Below are positions 1-6,310 of a DNA stretch of 8,490 nt, piece by piece (within the stretch, counting starts at the first letter, position 1; each line of letters opens with the position of its first letter). Location: NCBI GenBank assembly GCA_003551265.1, contig PUMG01000128.1, positions 1-8,490 of the forward strand, in the 5' to 3' direction. This DNA comes from Halovenus sp. (GTDB lineage Archaea; Halobacteriota; Halobacteria; Halobacteriales; Haloarculaceae). Made by a program: the position numbers and the translations under genes. The notes below the pieces were generated by a model, which saw only the letters and a program-made list of their open reading frames with translations, did not search any database and was not told the DNA's origin.

Positions 1-564
1 AGCTGGGTCCCCTTCGTCGGGTTGTTCGTCGCCCGTATCTCGCGTGGCCGGACGCTACGAAGCGTCGTCGGTGTCGGTGTCGGAGCGACGTCGCTGGCGA
101 CTGTGGCGTGGTATCTTATTCTCGGGGGAAGCGCACTTCACTTCGAACTGACCGGGCAGACGACGATTCCACAGGACGAAGCCCTCGCAGGGTTCACGCT
201 GTTCGAGGTACTCCCTGGAGAGACGCTGCTTTTGATTCTCTTTCTCGTGCTCATCGTCACGTTTCTCGTGACGTCCGCCGACTCACTGACCCTCTGTATG
301 GCGTTCCAGACGACCGAGATTGGAACTGATCCGTCAGCAGCACTTCGAGGGATCTGGGGTGGACTGCAGGCAGGGATGACGACAGCACTCGTACTCGTCG
401 GCGGAACGAGAGTCGCCGAGGCTGCTCCCGTCATCGCCGGAACTCTCGTTGCACCCATTCTCGTGCTGGCAATTGTCGGTGTGGTGTACGACGTTGCGAG
501 AGGTGAAACACCCCAGGAGCGAGAGAGAACCAGTGACCGAGAAAGCGAGCGTGTCGACCGATGA
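1..564 (+). CDS. BCCT-family (betaine/carnitine/choline-type) transporter, C-terminal part
   Basis: The gene is open from the first base of the window, so only the last 187 residues are seen; the N-terminal two thirds lie upstream. The family comprises cytoplasmic-membrane secondary carriers for quaternary-ammonium compatible solutes such as glycine betaine, usually 500-550 aa with 12 helices. Visible residues start with SWVPFVGLFVARISRGRT, the strongly conserved loop/helix of BCCT carriers. Next come a hydrophobic helix (about 25-45), a long helix ending in VTSADS (about 76-95, the conserved V-T-S-A-D-S signature), and two further hydrophobic segments (about 120-160). The protein ends with a short charged tail rich in Arg and Glu. 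The stop codon overlaps the start of the next gene (ATGA), so the two are probably co-translated. The exact substrate cannot be read from this fragment; betaine is the likeliest guess. Confidence 0.9.
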   Translation, partial: SWVPFVGLFVARISRGRTLRSVVGVGVGATSLATVAWYLILGGSALHFELTGQTTIPQDEALAGFTLFEVLPGETLLLILFLVLIVTFLVTSADSLTLCMAFQTTEIGTDPSAALRGIWGGLQAGMTTALVLVGGTRVAEAAPVIAGTLVAPILVLAIVGVVYDVARGETPQERERTSDRESERVDR

Positions 565-836
565 CAGGACAGACCCCATCCCCGAAGTCAGAACATATCC
601 CCCCAGACGATGAGATACGGCCGATAACTGCCGTGAAGCTGTTGTTGTTTCTCGTCTGGTGGTTCTCAGGCATCGGCGTCGGGACCGCACTGCTCTCACC
701 GACAGTCATTGGAACAGCAATCAGCGCCACCCAGTTCCTGGTAATCATTCTGGCGTTCTTTTGTTCGGGGCTGTTGATTCTAACGCTGATTCCGGGTCGA
801 GACGATGCATTTGCACAGGCTCCACAAAACAAGTAG
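561..836 (+). CDS. Small two-helix membrane protein downstream of the BCCT carrier
   Basis: This is a 91-aa protein whose ATG overlaps the TGA of the transporter gene by 4 nt, a strong sign of translational coupling in one operon. The N-terminal ~22 residues are hydrophilic and proline-rich. Two hydrophobic segments follow, at about residues 24-45 (with a WW pair) and 55-77, and then a short hydrophilic tail. It therefore looks like a small integral membrane protein with two helices. I do not recognise a named family. Its position suggests an accessory subunit or stability partner of the BCCT carrier, but that is inference from the gene order only. The stop lies 23 nt from the 3' end of the convergent EamA gene. 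Confidence 0.75.
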   Translation: MTGQTPSPKSEHIPPDDEIRPITAVKLLLFLVWWFSGIGVGTALLSPTVIGTAISATQFLVIILAFFCSGLLILTLIPGRDDAFAQAPQNK

Positions 837-859
837 CCAACTCGCGTGTGGTGAAGCGT

Positions 860-1810
860 TCAACTCATGAGCGTCTGGATGAGAACGACGCCCCCGATGA
901 TGAGTATAGACGCGACCAGCTTCTGAACGAACACCCGACTATCGATGTGTTCGTACAGTACCTCTGGTGTGAGTCTGGACAACACGACCGCAGCAAAGAA
1001 CACGAGGAGAACCTGTGTCTTCACGACCGCAATGACGAGTGAAACCGGACCCAGTTCGAGCGCTCTCGTCAACGTGAAGAACCCGATACCGAGACCGACA
1101 CCTCTGAGCATGACGAGAGAACCCGCAACGGTGACCAGCGCACGGAAAAACGGTGCCGGGGGGGTCGTCGCCTGGTCTGTGATTGTGCGCCAGCAGCCAT
1201 AGAGTGCGAACGTAGCAAATCCACCGATGCCGTACCAGAACAGGATTTCGAACATGTTGAGTTCGAACGTGAGGTACTTCAGCAGAATGTCGGTTGCCCC
1301 GAACAGGACGGCGACGAGCAGGCCCATGTACAGTGTCTGGAGCGAGCCGAGTGCAAGACCACGCGAAAGGTCGAGTGAAATCAAAAAGACGCCACAGAAG
1401 ATGGTGGCGATTCCCACGTAGACGAGGGGAGGAAACTCTTCGCCGAGAAACAAGAATGCGACGATTGCGACGAATATCACGTCAGAGGAGACGAGCGGAA
1501 CGAACGTCGACACCTCGCTCACTTCGAGACCGAAGAAGTTCGCGGTGATGCTGACGGCGTGTACGACACCCGTGAAAATCGACAGCCCAATCAACAGCAA
1601 CACGTCGGGATTCGGTGTCGACGTCACAACCGTATTCCCGGTCACGAGACCGACTGCGATGAATAGCACGTACATCGGCATCGAACTGACCGCCGACGTG
1701 GTAAGTGTGCTGTAGACACGCTTGTCCAGTACAATCTTGTCGAACAGCGAGACCGTCGCGAAGATACTGGCCGTCAAAAATGCAAAGCTAATCCACAGGT
1801 TTTCGGCCAT
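860..1810 (-). CDS. EamA-family (drug/metabolite transporter superfamily) membrane protein
   Basis: The protein is 316 aa and almost wholly hydrophobic, with about ten predicted transmembrane helices arranged as two EamA repeats (roughly residues 1-145 and 160-314). This is the standard length and architecture of the DMT superfamily. Typical features are the first helix followed by K-x-x-x-x-K (residues 25-30), and the conserved end of repeat 1, a Val/Pro-rich helix then a hydrophobic helix ending LGEEFPP (about 98-128). The end of repeat 2 is less canonical. Family members export or import metabolites, amino acids or nucleotide sugars across the cytoplasmic membrane; the substrate cannot be inferred here. 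The start chosen is the ATG at 1810, with a weak TATA-like TCTTAA about 30 nt upstream. It lies 74 nt downstream of orc1 on the same strand, so read-through from orc1 is possible. Confidence 0.85.
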   Translation of the reverse strand: MAENLWISFAFLTASIFATVSLFDKIVLDKRVYSTLTTSAVSSMPMYVLFIAVGLVTGNTVVTSTPNPDVLLLIGLSIFTGVVHAVSITANFFGLEVSEVSTFVPLVSSDVIFVAIVAFLFLGEEFPPLVYVGIATIFCGVFLISLDLSRGLALGSLQTLYMGLLVAVLFGATDILLKYLTFELNMFEILFWYGIGGFATFALYGCWRTITDQATTPPAPFFRALVTVAGSLVMLRGVGLGIGFFTLTRALELGPVSLVIAVVKTQVLLVFFAAVVLSRLTPEVLYEHIDSRVFVQKLVASILIIGGVVLIQTLMS

Positions 1811-1883
1811 TACTCAGAGAGAATGAACACGCAAGTGGTTAAGATTGTCATTGCCGACCAGATTTCACAGGGACATAAACTGA

Positions 1884-3107
1884 TCAGCTGTATCGTGAGA
1901 GTTGCTCATTGCCCCTGCTGGCGATCAACTCCATTAAATCACTCAGCCGATCAATTTCTTGTAGCACCTCGATCGTTGCTCCGATATCTGTATTCAGCTG
2001 CCAGTAATATTTTTTCCCACCTTCAGATCCGCCAGACCGGAGTTCACCATCGATAACACCAATCATATCAAGATCTTGGAGATGGTCGCGAACACGGTCC
2101 ATGGCAAGTGAGTTGACATCGATAGACCTGGTAAGATTGGAGTATTCAGAATAGACCTGCCGAGTTCGAGCTGGTTCGTTACCATCCAGTGCGAGCGAGA
2201 CTACTGCACACAATGTGAGGTGATCCTGAACAGTGAGACCGGTAATACTCTGTGTCACATTTCGTTTATTGACCCGCTCTTCGGCTTCACGGACATGTTC
2301 GTCAGTCACCGTTGAGCTGTTATGGTCGATCGCAACGTCGCCGGCTTCATATAGATAATCAATGGCTTGACGGGCAGACCCCTTGTCCTGGGCAGCGTAG
2401 GCAGCACATAGCTGGATTGCACTATTCTCAACAACCCCATCCAAGAAAGCCTTCTCAACACGTCGCTGGAGAATATTTTGGAGGTCGTCTGCTTCGTAGG
2501 CGTCAAACTGAATCGTTCCATCATAGAGTGACGACTTCGTCCGTGGGTCCATACTCTGCAGAAAGGTACTGTCGTTGGTGATACCGATAATCCCAATTTT
2601 CGTGTCTTCGATGTCGTTGTTATCACGCGCTCGTGGAATATCGTAGAGGATATCGTGCTTTTCCCCGATACTATCAATTTCGTCAAACACAATGACGATG
2701 TTCTCGGCCCGCTCTTCTAGGACAGCGTACATCTTATCGAAAACCTTCTGCTGTGGGTGACCGTTAGGATCAGTTCCGGTGAACCGCTCGACGAGATTGC
2801 ATGCAAGGTGATATGATGATGAATGGTTAGAACATGATTGGAAGATTGTCTCGACGTCGATATCGTGCTGAGACGCGCGTTTTTCGAATTCGTCAAGAAC
2901 ATATCGAGCAGTTGCTGTCTTCCCCTGACCCGTTTTTCCCTGAAGAAACATGTTCTTTGGCTCTCCACCACGGAACACGCGACGGAGACCCCTGACGAGT
3001 TCAGCTGACTCTTCTTCCCGCTCTGGAATTTCATCAGGAGTGTAATGTTCGTTCAGGACCTCTTCGTTCTTGAAGATCTCCCCAGTCTCCCAAATACTCT
3101 CGTCCAT
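1884..3107 (-). CDS. cdc6: Orc1/Cdc6-family replication initiator (AAA+ ATPase)
   Basis: This is a 407-aa archaeal Orc1/Cdc6 protein, which binds origin recognition boxes and recruits the MCM helicase. Motifs in order are Walker A GKTGQGKT (57-64), Walker B IVIVFDEID (137-145), sensor 1 ending GITND (175-179), an arginine in DPRTKSSL (187-194), and sensor 2 within GSARQAIDYL (243-252). A C-terminal winged-helix DNA-binding domain spans about 285-375. All ATPase motifs are intact and the length is normal for the family, so it should be functional. The ATG at 3107 is preceded by a TATA box about 25-30 nt upstream, which implies a leaderless message. The origin repeats start immediately beyond that promoter. 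The reading frame is visibly AT-richer (near 47-50% GC in sampled stretches) than the neighbouring transporter gene (near 60%), suggesting a separate history. Which of the several haloarchaeal Orc paralogue groups it belongs to would need a tree. Confidence 0.96.
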   Translation of the reverse strand: MDESIWETGEIFKNEEVLNEHYTPDEIPEREEESAELVRGLRRVFRGGEPKNMFLQGKTGQGKTATARYVLDEFEKRASQHDIDVETIFQSCSNHSSSYHLACNLVERFTGTDPNGHPQQKVFDKMYAVLEERAENIVIVFDEIDSIGEKHDILYDIPRARDNNDIEDTKIGIIGITNDSTFLQSMDPRTKSSLYDGTIQFDAYEADDLQNILQRRVEKAFLDGVVENSAIQLCAAYAAQDKGSARQAIDYLYEAGDVAIDHNSSTVTDEHVREAEERVNKRNVTQSITGLTVQDHLTLCAVVSLALDGNEPARTRQVYSEYSNLTRSIDVNSLAMDRVRDHLQDLDMIGVIDGELRSGGSEGGKKYYWQLNTDIGATIEVLQEIDRLSDLMELIASRGNEQLSRYS

Positions 3108-3125
3108 AATCTAGTCTTTTGCACT

Positions 3126-3140
3126 ATAGTATATAAAACC
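3126..3140 (-). promoter_or_regulatory. Core promoter of the orc1/cdc6 gene
   Basis: Read on the minus strand, the sequence is GGTTTTATATACTAT, a good archaeal TATA box. Its centre lies about 25-28 nt ahead of the ATG at 3107, so transcription should start at or next to the start codon. The first origin repeat (3139-3154) overlaps the BRE side of this promoter, so initiator binding there should compete with TFB/TBP. Confidence 0.65.
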
Positions 3141-3154
3141 CCCCTGTCGTGAAC
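3139..3154 (+). repeat. Origin recognition box R1 (shortened form)
   Basis: The sequence is CCCCCCTGTCGTGAAC: the TGTCGTGAAC core at 3145-3154 is intact but the G5 half of the C5G5 palindrome is missing. It is the copy closest to orc1 and overlaps the upstream edge of its promoter, so it may work mainly as an autoregulatory operator. It shares the trailing TAGTG with R2. Confidence 0.75.
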
Positions 3155-3181
3155 GTAGTGACGGAGGTCAATGTAGCATCA

Positions 3182-3201
3182 CCCCCGGGTGTGTCGTGAA
3201 C
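3182..3201 (+). repeat. Origin recognition box R2
   Basis: The sequence is CCCCCGGGTGTGTCGTGAAC, differing from R3/R4 at a single position in the G-run. The core TGTCGTGAAC occupies 3192-3201, 47 nt after the core of R1 and in the same orientation. Confidence 0.85.
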
Positions 3202-3224
3202 TTAGTGGGAGATGTGGTCTACCA

Positions 3225-3244
3225 CCCCCGGGGGTGTCGTGAAC
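3225..3244 (+). repeat. Origin recognition box R3
   Basis: This is a full consensus copy, CCCCCGGGGGTGTCGTGAAC. Its core is 43 nt from the core of R2, close to four helical turns, so initiator bound at R2 and R3 would lie on the same face of the helix. Confidence 0.88.
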
Positions 3245-3284
3245 TCTGACAAGCTCTCAACCCCCTGAATTTCTGTATACCTTG

Positions 3285-3315
3285 ACCCGGGCCCCCGGGG
3301 GTGTCGTGAACTAGG
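3285..3315 (+). repeat. Origin recognition box R4, left arm of the 31-bp inverted repeat
   Basis: It contains the 20-nt consensus at 3292-3311, extended by ACCCGGG on the left and TAGG on the right. The whole 31 nt is matched perfectly in inverted orientation at 3659-3689. It is the left boundary of the AT-rich region and, being the longest match together with R5, is likely a primary high-affinity site. Confidence 0.9.
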
Positions 3316-3442
3316 CTGACTCCTAACCAGGTACATCATTTACAAGCCCCAAATGACACTACGGATAGATATATAGGAGAAAGTGCCACAATTGAATCCT
3401 TACGCGGCAATCAGGGTGAAAAGTATAACCACAATACGAAGG

Positions 3443-3477
3443 ACAGTTAGATAAGCAAACAAACCTTATCCAACTGT
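3443..3477. repeat. Imperfect inverted repeat in the AT-rich centre of the origin
   Basis: Arms 3443-3455 (ACAGTTAGATAAG) and 3465-3477 (CTTATCCAACTGT) pair over 13 bp with one mismatch around a 9-nt spacer. It lies in the AT-richest part of the intergenic region, about midway between R4 and R5, where unwinding would be expected. It could extrude as a cruciform or bind a protein; its role is unknown. Confidence 0.5.
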
Positions 3478-3610
3478 TATAGATGTCGTACGGATGCGTT
3501 TCATCACCCACACAAATAAAACTATCGCCTAGCTAGAATCCTTTTGTCTCAGGAGCAGTCTACTTGTCATGGTGCTTCATCCATGAATTGTGATATCGTT
3601 TCTCGTCCAG

Positions 3611-3625
3611 GGTTCACACCCCCGG
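3611..3625 (-). repeat. Degenerate origin-box-like site
   Basis: GGTTCACACCCCCGG resembles the inverted repeat GTTCACGACACCCCCGG with three bases deleted between GTTCAC and the C-run. It has the same orientation as R5 and lies about 50 nt inside it. It may be a weak site or a decayed copy. Confidence 0.4.
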
Positions 3626-3658
3626 TTCATCTGGAAAAACAGCCCCTCTATTGTGAGA

Positions 3659-3689
3659 CCTAGTTCACGACACCCCCGGGGGCCCGGGT
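3659..3689 (-). repeat. Origin recognition box R5, inverted right arm
   Basis: This is the exact reverse complement of 3285-3315, with the consensus GTTCACGACACCCCCGGGGG at 3663-3682. It is the only full copy in the opposite orientation and closes the origin on the right. It also lies only about 20 nt upstream of the TATA-like region of the 531-aa gene, so it could affect that promoter. Confidence 0.9.
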
Positions 3690-3700
3690 TGGGTTGATGA

Positions 3701-3720
3701 TATTTCATAACATATTTTTT
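3701..3720 (+). promoter_or_regulatory. Probable promoter of the 531-aa gene
   Basis: The AT-only run TATTTCATAACATATTTTTT lies 17-36 nt ahead of the ATG at 3737, at the right distance for a leaderless start there. The exact TATA box within the run is ambiguous. R5 ends 11 nt before it. Confidence 0.5.
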
Positions 3721-3736
3721 AGATGGATGCCATCTG

Positions 3737-5332
3737 ATGGTAGATACGAATGAGTTGTTATCGCGTTCTTACCGCCACAGATCGGGCGATTTCGACGAGT
3801 CGGGTTGTATGAGTCAGCAGAACGTAAACCTCGCCTCGAACGGCGCACTCGAACGGGAGTTCGAGCAGATTGCCCAGACACTTGCCCGAATCGGTGCCGA
3901 ACCCGTCGATTACGCCGCTGTGAAGGCGGCGGGCTACGACATGCCGAGACTCGTCGGCGGGATTGCTCCACGGGGGAACGAACTCCGCGAGTACGTCGAC
4001 GCGGGCCAGGTTCTCACCGGCATCTGCTGGTGTTCTCCGTACGTCACACAGGCACTCAACGCAGGTCGAGACCCTGCACATCCCCGACAGCGCCTCGAAA
4101 CACCATCGCAACTCCGTGAATTTGCCGAGACGTACCTGCCAGAAGCGAGACAGATACTCGACCAGATTGGAGGGGTCGTCACAGGGAACGCAGACCCAGA
4201 CGAGATTATCCTGATTCACGAGTCCGAACTGTTTTCGAGGAAAATTGCGTCGATAACAGGATTCGACTACGAGCAGGTCAGAGACGTCGTCTATCAGTCC
4301 TACGAGCAGATTGCAGCGGTCACCGGGCGATACATTCACCACAAGAATCCGGACGTGACTGTCACGCACGTCACGATGGACGAAGACGGGTACACCACGC
4401 TCGTTGAGTTGATGCACGAAGACGAACAGGAGATTTTCGAGAAGGTGAGCAAAGAGGCGAGCTCACTTCGGGCCAAACTGGAGAGTGACGCTCGGCTCAC
4501 CTCGCTCACGGAAGCGTTGAACGTGCGAATGGAACCACGTGGAGCGTACGGCAATGCAGAGGCGAACGCAACTGTTGCCTTGCTCACCGACACCGTGCGG
4601 AGATATCTCGATTCACAGGGAGTGGACCTTGCACCGAAGATCATCAACATCAACAACCACTTCTACATCGCAGATCAGAACTACGGGAGGCGATGGTGGC
4701 GGGATCGAAAGTCGATGTACATGTACGAGATTCAGACGACGCCACCAGGAGACGACCGTGGTCGAAACGGGTCGGTGTTGCATCTGGGGACGCTGTCGAT
4801 GCTCAATCCGTTCTCTCGGCAGTTCGACCAGAAGCAGACGTACGCGCGCGCAGTGCCACGGTTCGAGCGGCCGTACTCACGGCGTGGCCAGGAGTTTATC
4901 CACTGGCTGGACGAGGGGTTGGTCGTTCCGACGACACAGACACTGAATCCCGTGAACATCGACGAGTGGCTGACCCGCGTCGAAAGACAATCCACGCCAG
5001 CACCAACAGTGCGATACCTGACGTCGAGTCCCATTGCATTCACTGTCGTCAACTTCAGCCCGGAACTCGTTCCGGCGGAGATTGTTGACCTCGTCAGGAC
5101 ACTCAAAGCGAGAAAGTTCACGGCGAGGGCAAAACAGCAGGTTGCAAGACGACATGGCTCGCCGGAGTTCGATGCGTTGCCTGCACACGAACTGGGTCCC
5201 GAACTCGGCAACGAGGTGAGAACCCGAGCGGACGAACTCCGCGCGAGCGTCTGGGAGCACCCACCCGCGAAGTTTTATGCAGCGGCGTTTTCGGACGCGA
5301 AAGAGACTATCAAGGCGATGTACTCACACTGA
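3737..5332 (+). CDS. Conserved-looking hypothetical protein (531 aa) next to the origin
   Basis: I do not recognise a family. The protein is acidic overall and soluble-looking, with no transmembrane segment or signal peptide. It has a cysteine pair in ICWCSP (96-101), an acidic stretch with mixed strand/helix character around 155-250, and NINNHFYIADQ (304-314) followed by an Arg/Trp-rich patch (317-325). The C-terminal region (about 445-531) is charged and helical, ending in KAMYSH. Codon use fits a genuine haloarchaeal gene throughout its length. The start is uncertain: ATG at 3737 suits a leaderless message from the AT-rich promoter, but the next ATG at 3809 (residue 25, MSQQN) is an alternative because the first 24 residues look unstructured. 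It diverges from orc1 across the origin. Its 3' end is 10 nt from that of the convergent lipoprotein gene. Gene order gives no firm clue to its function. Confidence 0.8.
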   Translation: MVDTNELLSRSYRHRSGDFDESGCMSQQNVNLASNGALEREFEQIAQTLARIGAEPVDYAAVKAAGYDMPRLVGGIAPRGNELREYVDAGQVLTGICWCSPYVTQALNAGRDPAHPRQRLETPSQLREFAETYLPEARQILDQIGGVVTGNADPDEIILIHESELFSRKIASITGFDYEQVRDVVYQSYEQIAAVTGRYIHHKNPDVTVTHVTMDEDGYTTLVELMHEDEQEIFEKVSKEASSLRAKLESDARLTSLTEALNVRMEPRGAYGNAEANATVALLTDTVRRYLDSQGVDLAPKIININNHFYIADQNYGRRWWRDRKSMYMYEIQTTPPGDDRGRNGSVLHLGTLSMLNPFSRQFDQKQTYARAVPRFERPYSRRGQEFIHWLDEGLVVPTTQTLNPVNIDEWLTRVERQSTPAPTVRYLTSSPIAFTVVNFSPELVPAEIVDLVRTLKARKFTARAKQQVARRHGSPEFDALPAHELGPELGNEVRTRADELRASVWEHPPAKFYAAAFSDAKETIKAMYSH

Positions 5333-5342
5333 CAGACGAGAA

Positions 5343-6308
5343 TTACAGAACTTCATCCATAACGAACTCTCGTGCGACGGCTTCGAGGTCTTCCCCGTCA
5401 AAATCGACCCGGGCGTTCAGCTGTCGCATCGTTTCAGCGGTGTCGAGCGCGGTTGCGAGCGCGCTCAGACGGGATTCGAGCTGTGGTGTCAACTCGTTTG
5501 CGTCGACGAACGGGAGCACGGGCGAGGAGATGTAAAAATTCCTGTCGTCTTCGAGTACGACGAACTCGTCGGTAATCTGTGGCTCGGATGTTGCACCCTC
5601 TCCCACCGCAGCGCGACCATCGAGTGCCGCCTCGTACGTCTCCAGCGGCCCCACGAGAATCACGTTCTCGAACGGATTGACCCTGACACGGTCGACGTAG
5701 TGCTGGAGCAAGGAGGGCCATGCGTTCCCCCGGAACGCAAAGGGACGTTTCAGTGCAACGGTTACGTCTCTGCTCTCGTTGTACCGTCGTGTGAGCGCCG
5801 AGTACGTCGCGATACCGGTCTCTTCAACCCACTCCACGCTCGCGACCAGTTCCCACGCACTGGTAAATCCTGTCGGGTCGAGAATCTGAATCCCGTCAGG
5901 GAGTGCTTCCGCTCTCATCCTGTCGATACCTGCCTCGATACCGTCCTCGAACAGGTTGATATCGAGAAAGATGGACTCGTTGGCAGTCCCCATGTACTCC
6001 CAGTGCAGATCCAGTGGCTCGTACGGCAGGTAGGCGTACGGCTTGAAGCTCTGCCAGGCTCTGTCCACGACACGTGCATCTTTGGTACCTGTCTCGTTCA
6101 GCACCACCGCAGTCATGTGTGAGAGCAACTGGTGTTCGGTAAAGTCACGGGCGACAATAACGAAATCGTCGTCATCGGGCCGGTCTCTGGACCGGGTTTC
6201 CATGAGCGGCCCAGCACAACCGGCCGACGAAACCACAGCAGTCGCGCCAGCGGTCGTGAGTAGCTTTCGGCGCGTGTACCGCGGAGATGGTTCAGAGTGT
6301 TGTGTCAT
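5343..6308 (-). CDS. Tat-exported lipoprotein, glycine-betaine-type ABC substrate-binding protein (OpuAC family)
   Basis: The protein is 321 aa from the ATG at 6308; a TTG at 6314 would add two residues but overlaps the upstream stop. The N-terminus has a twin-arginine motif RRKLL (R13-R14), a short hydrophobic stretch and a lipobox SAGC (Cys31), typical of haloarchaeal Tat lipoproteins anchored outside the membrane. The mature part matches the OpuAC/ProX/OsmF fold. It opens with FVIVARDFTEHQL, resembling the usual start V-G-S-K-N-F-T-E-Q. It then has LDLHWEYMGTA (about 99-109, the conserved D-L-Y-W-E-Y-T-G-T), a second lobe with a G-P-L-E-x-Y-E-A-A-L-D-G-R-A segment, and a C-terminal LNARVDFDGEDLEAVAREF, the family's closing helix pair. 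These proteins deliver betaine, choline or similar solutes to an ABC permease, but no permease or ATPase gene is in the window. The start lies 2 nt after the stop of the DUF389 gene, so the two are almost certainly one operon. Confidence 0.88.
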   Translation of the reverse strand: MTQHSEPSPRYTRRKLLTTAGATAVVSSAGCAGPLMETRSRDRPDDDDFVIVARDFTEHQLLSHMTAVVLNETGTKDARVVDRAWQSFKPYAYLPYEPLDLHWEYMGTANESIFLDINLFEDGIEAGIDRMRAEALPDGIQILDPTGFTSAWELVASVEWVEETGIATYSALTRRYNESRDVTVALKRPFAFRGNAWPSLLQHYVDRVRVNPFENVILVGPLETYEAALDGRAAVGEGATSEPQITDEFVVLEDDRNFYISSPVLPFVDANELTPQLESRLSALATALDTAETMRQLNARVDFDGEDLEAVAREFVMDEVL

Positions 6309-6310
6309 TA

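Larger units (their letters stand above)
3139..3689. other. Replication origin (orc1-adjacent, ORB-bounded)
   Basis: The intergenic region upstream of orc1 holds four direct copies of a C-rich/TGTCGTGAAC repeat on the left, one inverted copy on the right, and one degenerate copy. Between the inner copies (3316-3658) lies AT-rich DNA, at its lowest about 33% GC in 3421-3480. Inverted origin recognition boxes around an AT-rich unwinding element beside an orc1/cdc6 gene is the established layout of haloarchaeal origins. No open reading frame of credible size or composition falls inside it. Origin activity itself is inferred from this architecture, not shown. Confidence 0.85.

Noticed and set aside
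3139..3311. Direct repeats at regular spacing as a CRISPR array
   Set aside because: The repeated unit is only 16-20 nt, varies between copies, is spaced 43, 47 and 67 nt, has an inverted partner, and sits directly upstream of orc1; this is an origin-box array.
3285..3689. The 31-bp inverted repeat as terminal repeats of a 405-bp MITE-like element
   Set aside because: The same core occurs three more times outside the pair, there is no target-site duplication at the outer flanks, and the position between orc1 and the next gene fits an origin.
3722..3734. GATGG/CCATC small palindrome before the 531-aa start
   Set aside because: Five-base arms around a 3-nt loop are expected by chance and have no supporting context.
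3758..4417. 219-aa minus-strand open frame opposite the 531-aa gene
   Set aside because: Its composition is rich in Arg, Cys and Val with no motif, while the opposite strand shows normal haloarchaeal codon use and an acidic protein.
5277..6122. 281-aa plus-strand open frame
   Set aside because: It is antisense to the OpuAC lipoprotein, has no recognisable family features and an Arg/Cys-rich composition unlike haloarchaeal proteins; it is a GC-rich shadow frame.
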